From Paenibacillus chitinolyticus NBRC 15660 (GTDB taxonomy: Bacteria > Bacillota > Bacilli > Paenibacillales > NBRC-103111), in the NCBI RefSeq assembly GCF_000739915.1, contig NZ_BBJT01000002.1:1-64000 (forward strand): a DNA stretch of 64,000 nucleotides, written 5' to 3'. Position 1 is the stretch's first letter. Each line of letters starts with the position of its first letter. The notes below the pieces were generated by a model. That model saw only the letters and a program-made list of their open reading frames with translations, was not told where the DNA came from and searched no databases. Below, in pieces: positions 56,901-63,071 of this stretch. Made by a program: the position numbers and the translations under genes.

Positions 56901-59900
56901 TCAGGTCGAACTTGGCCGAGCTGCTGTCCATTGTTTGTGGCGTATAAACGACATCCTTGCTCCGCCATTCGGGCAGCTCCATATTTTGCAGCGTGAACAC
57001 CGAATCAAACAGCGGATTCCGCCCGTATTCCCGTTTCACATTCGCCAGCTCGGCTATTTCTTCATAAGGCACATCCCCGTTACCGATAGCCGCCAGCGCC
57101 TCCCCATTGACCTGCTTCAGCCATTGATCGAAGCGCAAACCGCTTTGCCCGCGCAGGCGGATCGGAACCATGTTGACGAACATCCCGACTACGCTTTGCA
57201 GCTCCGGCCGCACTCGTCTCGCGGCTGCCGTGCCGACAACGATGTCGGATTCGCCCGTATATTTCGCAAGCAGCGCATAATAGATCGAAAGCAGGACGGT
57301 GTATAACGTTACGCCCTCGCGTCTAGCCAACGCCCGCAGCGATCCGGCCAGCTCCGGCTCCAGCTCGAAGCGCTCAATTGCCCCGCGATAGCTTGACGTC
57401 TGCGGCCTTGGACGGGGGGACGGAAGCGACGGCGACGGCACGCCATCCCGAAAGATTTCGCGCCAGTAAAGCTTCTGGCGCTCCAGCCAGCCGCCGCTTC
57501 GTCCCGCTTCCTCCCATAGCGCCATATCTCCGCCATGAATGGACAACGGCTCCGGCGCGTTCCCCTCGTAAAACCTCGTAAGATCGGACATCAAAATACC
57601 CATCGACGTTCCGTCCGTAATGATATGATGCATATCCAGAAACAGCACGCTTGACTCGTGCTCCAGGCGCACAAGCTCCATGCGCAGCAGCGGCGCTTGC
57701 TCCAGACGAAACGGCTGCAGGAAGCGCCGCTGCCGCAGCGTGAGCTCGGCAGCCGTCCAGCCGCTTCCGTCAACCACGGCGAGCGGCGGCTCGACCCCCT
57801 GCTCGATGCGCTGCATCACATTGTCTTCTTCCCTATAAAAGGACGTCCGCAGCGCCGGATGCCGCTCTATCAGCGCCCGCCACGCCGAGCGGAACCGTTC
57901 GATATCGAGCGGGCCCTTCACCTGGACCGTAAAAGGCAGATGGTAGTTAAGGAGCCCCGGATTCAGCTCTTCCAAAATGAACAGCCGCTTTTGCGCCGAG
58001 GTCGCCGGATAAACCGTCCGTTCCTCCGCTTTGGCCACCGGCGGCGCAACGACGGCGGCAGTTCCTTCGCCTTCCTGCGCCTTTTGCTCCAGCAAAGCGG
58101 CCAGCGAACTCACCGTATCATGCAAAAACAGTTCGGTAAGCGTAAGCTCGACGCCAAACGCCTCTTGCAGCCTGGCGGCTGCATAAGCCGCCTTGAGCGA
58201 ATTGCCTCCTTGCTCGAGAAAGCCGTCCTTCCGGCCTATGTAATCCTTTTTCAACACCTCGCGCCAGATGGATATGATCCGCTCTTCCGTCTTCGTAGCC
58301 TGCTCCAAGCCGACATCCCCGCACAAGGCATCGCCGCTTTCGGCATCACACCGCTTAAGCGCGGCCGCCGTTTCCAGCTCCGTCAGCTCGGCAAGCGCTT
58401 CGGCAAACTCGCCTTCGCGCAGCGCTTCCGCCAACACGTAGCGTTGAATTTTGCCGGAGGTCGTTTTCGGAATTCGCCGAACGGGGACGACAAAAGCAAC
58501 GTCCAGACCGGCCGATCCGTTCAGCAGCTTTTTCACCTCGGACATCAGCGGTACAAAACCGCCGGTCTTGCCGCGATGCTGAATAAAAACTGCGATCGCA
58601 TCCCGTTTGGTCGTCGCATCCTGAACGGCGGCAATCGCCGTTTTCCCGATTTCGGCCCCTTTCAGGCCGCTGATCAACGCCTCCAGGTCATGCGGATACA
58701 CATTTTGCCCGTTGACGAAAATGACGTCCTTCATTCGGCCGGTCACATATAAACGCCCTTCCAGCAAGAAACCCAAATCTCCCGTATTCAGCCAGCCGTC
58801 CGGGGAAATCGTTTGCTTGTTTACATCGGGCCGCTTATAGTAGCCGCTAGTCACGTTGCGGCCTCTAATATGAATCAAGCCTGTGCTGCCTGCTGCCGAA
58901 GGGTTTCCCGCTTCGTCGCAAATGCGCACCTCGCATTCTTGTACGGGGAAACCCAGCTCGACAATCTCGATCGCGGTCTGATCCCCGTGGGCGGCCATTT
59001 GTACAGGCTGTCCGACAGCGAGCGATTGACGATCAAGCTTAACGGTATTCAGGTGATCATCCGTTCCCGGAAACGTCACGGCCAGACTCGCTTCCGCAAG
59101 CCCGTATACCGGAAAAATGCAATTTTCCTTTAAGCCGTACGGCTTCATCGCCTCCAGAAAATCGCGGCAATGGGCGGCCGATATCGGTTCGGCCCCGTTA
59201 AAAATGAGCCTGACGCAAGACAAATCCCATGCCGCCGCTCCTTCGGGCTTCCAATGCTGCAGAAAATGCACATAACCGAAATTCGGCGAAGAGAGACATG
59301 TCACCCGATGCTTATGCGTAAGTTCCAGCCATTTCATCGGATGAAGCACAAACGTCGAGGTCGGCAAGTGCAGCTGATTCATGCCGCAAAACAGCGGCGT
59401 AAGATGAAAGCCGATGAGCCCCATATCATGCGTCAGTGGCAGCCAGCTTAGCGAAGAATCCCGCTCCGTCGATTGCGCCCCATGGATAATGGCGCGCATG
59501 TTCGACAGAAGATTGCCGTGCGTCAGCACGACCCCCTTCGGGTCTCCGGTAGAGCCCGATGTAAACTGGATGAATGCGGTGTCCGTCTCAGCTGCGTCAT
59601 ACGGCTCAGCTTCAGGACGGCCGGCATCCGCGGCCGCCGCAAGCACTTCCGCAATCGGCACGCTGCCGGATTCCAGCTGTGCAAGCGCCTCCGCCTCCCC
59701 GTGCTTCAAAGCGTAGCCTTGAATTCCCGGCCACAGTTCTTCATCGCAGAGCAATGTAGGCGCTTCCAACTGTTTGAATACCTGGATCAGCTTTTTGCGT
59801 CCTTCGTCCGTACGCGCCGCCGTCACAGGTACGGGGACAATGCCGCCGAGCACGCAAGCCCAGAACAGAAGGATAAACCGTTCGTTATCTTCCGTCTGCA

Positions 59901-60081
59901 TGACGGCAAAGTCGCCTGGACCCAGGCCCTGCTCGCGCAGCAGATGGAGCGCCCTTCCGGCCGATGCATGTAATTTGCCGTACGACAAGTAACGCTCCCC
60001 ACCGCTTTCACAGAATAAAATTCCCGCATCGTTTTCCTTGCGCGCCAGCAATACGCCGGACAAATTACGGATGGTTCTCAT
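47929..60081 (-). CDS. NRPS with fatty-acyl-AMP ligase loading: FAAL-ACP-(C-A-PCP)x3-C lobe
   Basis: 4050 residues. Approximate layout: FAAL 1-590 (TSGSTGDPKGV near 180, WLPLTHDMGLIG); ACP (GGNSLKA near 627); C1 (HHIITDG near 816); A1 (near 1294; pocket D-G-F-F-L-G-V-V-F-K, very close to isoleucine codes); PCP near 1677; C2 (HHIAADG near 1859); A2 (near 2340; D-V-W-H-F-S-L-V-D-K, serine); PCP near 2742; C3 (HHIVADG near 2925); A3 (near 3397; same serine code); PCP near 3790 (GGESLLLV). A final 190 residues resemble only the C-terminal lobe of a condensation domain, without HHxxxDG. No epimerase or thioesterase. It should make acyl-Ile-Ser-Ser bound to the last PCP and pass it to the KS. It starts 28 bases after panD. 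Confidence 0.93.
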   Translation of the reverse strand: MRTIRNLSGVLLARKENDAGILFCESGGERYLSYGKLHASAGRALHLLREQGLGPGDFAVMQTEDNERFILLFWACVLGGIVPVPVTAARTDEGRKKLIQVFKQLEAPTLLCDEELWPGIQGYALKHGEAEALAQLESGSVPIAEVLAAAADAGRPEAEPYDAAETDTAFIQFTSGSTGDPKGVVLTHGNLLSNMRAIIHGAQSTERDSSLSWLPLTHDMGLIGFHLTPLFCGMNQLHLPTSTFVLHPMKWLELTHKHRVTCLSSPNFGYVHFLQHWKPEGAAAWDLSCVRLIFNGAEPISAAHCRDFLEAMKPYGLKENCIFPVYGLAEASLAVTFPGTDDHLNTVKLDRQSLAVGQPVQMAAHGDQTAIEIVELGFPVQECEVRICDEAGNPSAAGSTGLIHIRGRNVTSGYYKRPDVNKQTISPDGWLNTGDLGFLLEGRLYVTGRMKDVIFVNGQNVYPHDLEALISGLKGAEIGKTAIAAVQDATTKRDAIAVFIQHRGKTGGFVPLMSEVKKLLNGSAGLDVAFVVPVRRIPKTTSGKIQRYVLAEALREGEFAEALAELTELETAAALKRCDAESGDALCGDVGLEQATKTEERIISIWREVLKKDYIGRKDGFLEQGGNSLKAAYAAARLQEAFGVELTLTELFLHDTVSSLAALLEQKAQEGEGTAAVVAPPVAKAEERTVYPATSAQKRLFILEELNPGLLNYHLPFTVQVKGPLDIERFRSAWRALIERHPALRTSFYREEDNVMQRIEQGVEPPLAVVDGSGWTAAELTLRQRRFLQPFRLEQAPLLRMELVRLEHESSVLFLDMHHIITDGTSMGILMSDLTRFYEGNAPEPLSIHGGDMALWEEAGRSGGWLERQKLYWREIFRDGVPSPSLPSPRPRPQTSSYRGAIERFELEPELAGSLRALARREGVTLYTVLLSIYYALLAKYTGESDIVVGTAAARRVRPELQSVVGMFVNMVPIRLRGQSGLRFDQWLKQVNGEALAAIGNGDVPYEEIAELANVKREYGRNPLFDSVFTLQNMELPEWRSKDVVYTPQTMDSSSAKFDLTWECVNNGAGIAFTLEYALDLYDERAAAQLARHYAALARAIAAQPHTALGELDPVDAEERERLLRLGRSSAAPPQELSLHRLFERQVMETPQQIAVEMGELAYTYSELNERANRFARALARRGVAPGAKVALLLLRSPDMIAAILAVLKAGAVYVPIDPQYPEERILFMLQDTETQAIVTAAATMEMGARLAGDSTDVIDMDELDTGWASEYGHDLDIDGSADDLAYIMYTSGSTGKPKGIMTSHRNVSRIALQTDYVSISENDALLQLSNYAFDGSTFDLYGALLNGAKLTLVGEEEVADVMRLTELIEGRGITLFFVTTALFNTLVDHGLESLRGLRHILFGGERASVPHIRKALRALGPGVLLHVYGPTETTVFATCYPITEIGDGQGTATVPIGTPIARSETLVLNEQGRLQPDWVPGELWISGDGVASGYVNLPEQTASKFRPHPFREGETVYGTGDLVRRLPDGNLEFLDRIDSQVKLRGYRIELGEIESRLMDCAGVKEAFVALIENDGAPYLCAYIVAEQTDAQTSVRSQLTGKLPAFMIPSALVQLEKLPLNASGKVDKKRLPAPERAVSYEAPSTETEIIVAELWQEVLHTGQVGALDHFFEHGGHSLKAAALTSAIYKHCRVRMPLQEIFKLPTVREQAAWIDRAAKEAYEPVTDAPKAASYPLSPPQRRMFLAESMADIGLTYHIPLALKLSGAVGETRIGPALQKLIERHEPLRTSYHWIDGVPAQIVHDSAAFALQTAELAETTLPECLSEFYRPLELAAAPLLAACYCRPESEGAEAYLLLNIHHIAADGISVKLLLEELTALIDGAELAPLALHYKDYAVWQERQSGSERARASRAFWTEQLAEPAAPLDMPLDRPRGDRQTFAGDTYTFHIPAALAARLKETAASAGASMNSLLFAAYALLLKGTTLQSEFAIGSLAAGRTHPDTARMIGMFNQFLPIRMRVADELPILAFVRETHRRLLAAYEHGDVSFEHMMEAARYPHDPSRNPLFDTMLIVHNQFEDEKLAARGDGWSMEPLPVSHGTSKLDFKLDLYSDGEGGLRAELEYNTGLFYKVTMERLADRLLYILEQTAASPDLICGDVVMATPAEEAAFAAWNDTGHSYPAEKTIHGWFAESARRWPDYTAVRSAEGSLTYGELNDRAERMAAVLRDKGVAVETIVPIAAQRSLSMMIAIMAVLKAGGAYLPIDPEHPPERIRGILEDSGAKLLLAGAKWIHTLPAFQGETLDLDALAATAASELPKGEEETDLSPQAGPEHLAYVIYTSGSTGKPKGVMVEHRAAINRLNWMQTAYPLNERDVILQKTPITFDVSVWELFWWSFAGASLYLLEPGGEKEPSVMLRAIKEQAVTVMHFVPSMLGVFLPYAADSGRAGELCSLRYVFASGEALKPAHVAGFYSLMKRGCGQSRLINLYGPTEATVDVSYYDCLDAGAGTIPIGKPIHNIRLHIVDERMRPQPIGVSGELCIAGAGLARGYRNRPDLTEQSFVPNPFAAGEKLYRTGDLARWLPDGNIEYLGRFDHQVKLRGLRIECGEIEHALLLQTEVRDAVVTAVTDHAGEPALCAYLVTADGEMPEEASLRAALKELLPEYMIPSYFVAMEAFPLSPSGKADRSRLPQPRFAEPSACGEAPATPTEQRLAELWREVLGLASDEPNDPATIGREAHFFQLGGHSLRAAQLAGLIEQSYGAAFAMKDVFDAPLLRDMAARIDHAVPKRAAVIAPVESRPFYPLSLAQNRLFVLQQLYPDSTAYNLPLALNLTGKLDPDRLRQAIQGLIDRHEPLRTSFDWADGKPIQRVHERVTFELAVHALMDAADLNTFARSVVRPFDLRKAPLIRAFLATDGESRHTLLLDIHHIVADGVSMNVMARDFEQLYRGGSLQPLPIHYKDAAVWQQEWMASEAREQQEQYWAFRLAGTLPVLQLPTDYPRPPEQSFEGAKLALPIPAELAEGIGAAAEQWGVTPFHLWLAAYHTLLHLMTGQDDLIVGTPIAGRFHPATEPLVGMFVNTLPIRSRPSGELPFRAFAEQLKETALSALGNGLLPFEHMVTMLDVPRDLSRNPLFDTMFVMQHMEAGQAAADALQFEAQVPDNRVSKLDLTFEIADQGTKGAALTIEYATALFKEDSIHRMAEWYFRIVGLALAEPERPLGGIGLQGAAAAEKQSEAFNRTAAPYASGDTVEVYLERQAAETPQAVAVAAEDGALTYAELNRRSNRLAQALRKQGVKREERVAVVMERSLEMMIAIFGVLKAGGAYVPVAPGLPPERIRYMLENSGAKLVLTKGKAPEGLETFLPFMDVHEALAQERDDLPVEKVHDSRSLAYVLYTSGSTGQPKGVMIEHHSVVNRIGWMQKQYGLDASGVILQKTPITFDVSVWELFWWSFAGAKLVLLPPGGEKDPSLMMDTIARHGVTTMHFVPSMLHLFLEHPGLLRGEARLESLSHVFASGEALTADQVRRFRERIGVPFDARLVNLYGPTEATVDVSYYDCSDGDIPIQVPIGKPIDNISLYIVSEAMKLQPVGIAGELCISGAGLARGYINRPDLTEEKFVDNPFAAGSLMYRTGDLAKWLPDGTIEYLGRIDHQVKIRGQRIECGEIEHVLLGHPSVSEAVVMKREAASGSEYLCAYIVCSEPADHQELREFAALRLPDYMVPQAVVELPAMPLSPNGKIDRKALPEPELAADSGTPFVEAASDIELAIAAVWREILQRDDFGIHHRFFDVGGESLLLVRAHQRLEELYPGALGVTDLFTYPTIASLAAYLESRNRELMSWSWSGLPVADDCVSSGYTAERTGSVQFQLDRTVAEGLAELAASRSVTLEAAAFAVYLYFWRGESGMGRLVLPAMTDNGLIAPKEIDFAEVRDFDTLLRHAAKRASAGECYTARQIRRQPQAEAGFALFPLFAGAAQHGFKEREALLERFDVVLYMDGAAAPSGAEGPELGGVWTYNARRLGKEAVLDWASAYQELLLSVVEQYRAATGSTVSGA

Positions 60082-60109
60082 AGTCGGCAGCCCTCCGTTC
60101 TGTCTTTTA

Positions 60110-60493
60110 TCACACCGTGGTGGAATGCAGTTCTTGATAATCCTCCGTTACGATGCGATTATGATCGTCCATTATGACGACATGCGGACGATACGTGCGG
60201 GCTACCGATTCCTCCATCATCGCGTAAGAAATAATAATGACGCGATCGCCCGGCTGCACCAGTCTGGCAGCGGCGCCGTTCAAGCAAACCACACCCGAGC
60301 CTCTAGGTCCGGTAATGACATATGTCTCCAGCCTGGCTCCGTTATTTATATTGACAACTTGTACTTTTTCGTTCTCCAGGATGTTCGATGCATCCAAAAT
60401 ATCCTGATCGATGGTGATGCTTCCTACGTAATTCAAATTGGCCTCTGTTACGACAGCCCGGTGAATTTTGGACTTATGCATCTCTCTAAACAT
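60110..60493 (-). CDS. panD: aspartate 1-decarboxylase
   Basis: 127 residues, the full usual length. It makes beta-alanine from aspartate. The self-cleavage site is plain: Gly24-Ser25 in YVGSITID, giving the pyruvoyl group. Lys9, Arg54, Thr57 and Tyr58 of the active site are also present. AAGGAG lies about 9 bases before the ATG. Normally panD sits with panB and panC; here it heads the synthetase operon, 28 bases before the NRPS gene. It may supply beta-alanine for phosphopantetheine (many carrier domains) or as a building block or releasing amine of the product. Confidence 0.96.
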   Translation of the reverse strand: MFREMHKSKIHRAVVTEANLNYVGSITIDQDILDASNILENEKVQVVNINNGARLETYVITGPRGSGVVCLNGAAARLVQPGDRVIIISYAMMEESVARTYRPHVVIMDDHNRIVTEDYQELHSTTV

Positions 60494-61155
60494 GAGTACA
60501 CTCTCCTTATGGAGTAGTTTGTAGTTTGGAAAAATTAAAACGTACTAATTTCTACAACGAACGTTGCTGTCCGGCTATTCTTTTACGGAAATTCAGAGCG
60601 CAAACACACTTACACGATTTCTCTGTTATAACGAAAAAGAACCGGCCGGAGCAATTCAGCCGTTATAAAAAAACAAAATCTGCGGCAAACGGGTGCCGGT
60701 GTGGCTGTCATACGGAGTAAGCAAGCTCATGCTTATGCATGGAAAAGCTGAATGAGGAACTTCGTTCGATAGCGAGGAGTCATGTTGACCGGCAAGTGGT
60801 TCTTCCTATGCGGGATCTTGTTGTTTGCGTACGCCCATCCGTTGGATGAGGTCATACTAGTTAAGCAGGTTACGCGATTGTGAGGGATCTAGATGTTTGA
60901 AAATTCAGACAAAAAACAAAACGTGGTTTGTACATCGCAGCTGCTCATGACACAAACAGTGAAAGCTGCGAAGGAGAGGAAAAAAGATGTCATGTAACCG
61001 AGTGTAGCGGCAATGGTTTAAAGCATTGAAGCGAAATTTACTTTTTTTTCTTGTAACCTACCCTAATAGTAGGGCTAAATGTTTACTTTCGATAGGGTAA
61101 TAATCTTCCAATAGAGGGGGAAATTCTTTTATTTATTAACTTATTTTGGTTAAAT
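60494..61155. other. 660-base leader/intergenic region upstream of the biosynthetic operon
   Basis: No convincing gene. It contains the panD RBS, a possible promoter (next entry) with a leader of about 130 bases, and a small CCCTA-N4-TAGGG palindrome at 61060-61073 beside an A/T-rich stretch. No riboswitch was recognised. Confidence 0.5.
60625..60654 (-). promoter_or_regulatory. candidate promoter of the panD-NRPS operon
   Basis: Minus-strand TTGCTC (60649-60654), 18-base spacer, TATAAC (60625-60630). The -10 is good, the -35 only partial. It is the best candidate I see upstream of panD; an activator could be needed. Confidence 0.35.
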
Positions 61156-62238
61156 CTACCAAATATTAAGAGCTCTTTGCAAAAAAACATTTCCACTCTT
61201 GCTTGAAAATAACAGCTTAACAAACAAAAACAGATTAAAAATCGAAACTTTGTAACGAAGGGATCGGCGGCAATAACGGAGCGCTTTTTTGCGGTCATAA
61301 CGGTTCAAATAGCTGAGCGTATAATATTTGCTTGCGATGCCGATGTCAATGTAAGAGAGTTGTTTCGCTTTATTGCTGAAGGACTCGGACTGAGCGACCA
61401 AATCCCGGATATGCTCACGCACCTTGATAGATTTGAAGCTAAGTCCCTCGATTTTTTTATATAAATCCTCGTTGAGATGAATCGTATCGGGATCAAGCTG
61501 CCAGCGGTCGCAGAAAAAGTAGAGGCTGTCGGGAGATTCTCGGTAGACGGAATGAGGTTTGGTTTGAAGCGCAATTCTGTATTTGTCGAAAAAGCGGACC
61601 AGATAGGTCGTATCCTCCCCCAGATAAAAATGTTCGTTGATCAAGCCGACTTCGTCCAGCAGCTCCCGGCGGAATACCATCGTGTTCAGCTGAAAAAAAT
61701 TGCGCGTATGCGACAAAAACGCCTCGAACAAACCTTTTTCGAAAACAATCGTTTCTCCGTCATTCCATGTTTCGAACGTTGTTCGCATCGAATGCAGCAA
61801 ATCCCGCTCAACCTTATTGTCGAAGTTGTAGGAGGTAATATCCCCGTGCCGTTCCAACCATAGCGCAAAGCTGATATCGGCTTTCGTCTGCGCATGCGTC
61901 CTCATGCTGTCCGTCAAATGGCGAGGATACCATTCGTCATCGGAATCAAGAAACGCCAAATATTCGCCTTGCGCCGCCAGCATCCCCGTGTTTCTCGCGC
62001 CTCCCGGTCCTTTTTCCCGTTCATTGCACACATAGCGGATGCGCACATCTTTGCGTGTCCACTCGCGGATCGTCTCTTCCGTATGATCCGTGCTTCGGTC
62101 ATCAACGACGATCAGTTCCCAGTTGGCGTAAGACTGGCGCAAGATGGACTCGATCGCGCCGGAAATGATTTGCGCCCGATTATACGTTGGCATCACAATG
62201 CTTATCAACGGCTCCACTCGCTTCACTCCAATCGTCAC
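61156..62238 (-). CDS. family 2 glycosyltransferase (GT-A fold)
   Basis: 360 residues. The GT2 domain covers about 10-240: ISIVMPTYNRAQIISGAIESIL, IVVDDRSTDHTEE, GPGGARNTG, and the metal-binding DxD-type FLDSDDEW, with the acceptor-side GLINEHFYLGEDTTYLVRF. The C-terminal 100 residues are helical and end in a hydrophobic stretch. It transfers a sugar from a nucleotide donor, likely to a cell-surface glycan. The start is a GTG at 62238 with AAGG upstream. It lies upstream of panD in the same direction, but 660 bases separate them, so it need not belong to the biosynthetic cluster. Confidence 0.9.
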   Translation of the reverse strand: MTIGVKRVEPLISIVMPTYNRAQIISGAIESILRQSYANWELIVVDDRSTDHTEETIREWTRKDVRIRYVCNEREKGPGGARNTGMLAAQGEYLAFLDSDDEWYPRHLTDSMRTHAQTKADISFALWLERHGDITSYNFDNKVERDLLHSMRTTFETWNDGETIVFEKGLFEAFLSHTRNFFQLNTMVFRRELLDEVGLINEHFYLGEDTTYLVRFFDKYRIALQTKPHSVYRESPDSLYFFCDRWQLDPDTIHLNEDLYKKIEGLSFKSIKVREHIRDLVAQSESFSNKAKQLSYIDIGIASKYYTLSYLNRYDRKKALRYCRRSLRYKVSIFNLFLFVKLLFSSKSGNVFLQRALNIW

Positions 62239-62394
62239 AAAATAGTTGCCTTAAATCATCGTCAGTGTAAATGCGTAAGCGGGAAGCCGTCAAGTCTGAA
62301 AAGCGTACGGCGGTTTAAGCACGCCCTGCTTATGAGTTAAAAACATGCCTGATTCCAAAACGGATATGCCAGCTTGCTCGCAGCCTTCCGCAAC

Positions 62395-62430
62395 GCAAAA
62401 GGCGCTCCGCTTCATTTACGCGGAGCGCCA
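62395..62430 (-). terminator. intrinsic terminator of the MarR gene
   Basis: Perfect arms GGCGCTCCGC / GCGGAGCGCC with a 9-base loop, followed on the minus strand by TTTTGC. Confidence 0.8.
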
Positions 62431-62479
62431 CAGTTCGCATTGGAAGATGTCTCCATAATTTCATAGGAAATCGTCTTCT

Positions 62480-62908
62480 TTATATGCGTTCATTGATTTT
62501 GATCAACAATTTCTTTAAGACTTGCTTCTCCTCGTCGGTAAGGGCTTGAACAATTTCCTCCTCCACCTTTTGGAATGAGTCTTGAAAGTCTTCAATCAGT
62601 TCAATCGCTTTGGGCAGTACATATATATTTTTTTGCCGTTCATTATTGGCCGGGATTTTACGCTCGATGAACCCTTTTTGCTCCAGACCTTGAAGCATGC
62701 TTGTAATGCTGGCCCCACGCAGATGAAACCGATCTGCTAGGTCCTTTTGAATAAGATGATTATCTTGGTTCTCGTAAATATAGTCGATTACTTTTCCTTG
62801 CTGAGCGTTTAACCCCAGCTCTTTTATACTCTCGTCGGCTCTTTTCTTTAACTTAAGACCGATAATCTGAAACAAATCCAGATAAGGCGTATCCTTTCGG
62901 GATTGCAT
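62480..62908 (-). CDS. MarR-family transcriptional regulator
   Basis: A 142-residue winged-helix regulator: HTH about 45-75 (HLIQKDLADRFHLRGASITSMLQGLEQKG) and wing about 78-90 (NNERQKNIYVLPKA). ATG 62908 is preferred because of the GGGGGAGGGGGG stretch upstream; a frame to 62956 is longer but poorer. It is divergent from the amidohydrolase gene, with two related palindromes between them, one inside each control region. The most likely role is repression of both genes, lifted by a substrate or toxic analogue. Confidence 0.9.
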   Translation of the reverse strand: MQSRKDTPYLDLFQIIGLKLKKRADESIKELGLNAQQGKVIDYIYENQDNHLIQKDLADRFHLRGASITSMLQGLEQKGFIERKIPANNERQKNIYVLPKAIELIEDFQDSFQKVEEEIVQALTDEEKQVLKKLLIKINERI

Positions 62909-62933
62909 GACCGTCCCCCCTCCCCCTGTAATT

Positions 62934-62947
62934 GTTAGAAAACTAAT
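62934..62947. promoter_or_regulatory. MarR operator, imperfect copy
   Basis: GTTAGAAAACTAAT, one base from the perfect palindrome at 63011-63024. It lies just downstream of the MarR promoter. Confidence 0.6.
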
Positions 62948-62960
62948 TGTAAGCATTTAA

Positions 62961-62989
62961 ACTATACAGTGATCCTATAGGCATGTCAA
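62961..62989 (-). promoter_or_regulatory. MarR gene promoter
   Basis: Minus-strand TTGACA (62984-62989), exactly 17 bases, TATAGT (62961-62966). A strong sigma-A type promoter. Confidence 0.8.
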
Positions 62990-63004
62990 ATAAATATTAG
63001 TTTG

Positions 63005-63033
63005 TTGACAGTTAGAAAACTAACAGTTATACT
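63005..63033 (+). promoter_or_regulatory. amidohydrolase promoter with operator filling the spacer
   Basis: TTGACA (63005-63010), exactly 17 bases, TATACT (63028-63033). The perfect palindrome GTTAG-AAAA-CTAAC (63011-63024) fills the spacer, so a bound MarR dimer would exclude RNA polymerase. Confidence 0.85.
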
Positions 63034-63071
63034 CCGAATTGTTGAAAGACAAACACCTGGGAGGAATTCAA

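Noticed and set aside
34857-60081. Identity with the paenilamicin, edeine or zwittermicin pathways
   Set aside because: Those lines have other modules (e.g. different starter units, amidinotransferase or aminomutase partners). Only single features such as Gly followed by a terminal C domain are shared.
61060-61073. CCCTA-N4-TAGGG palindrome as a terminator for the glycosyltransferase gene
   Set aside because: Only five base pairs and no T run on the minus strand.
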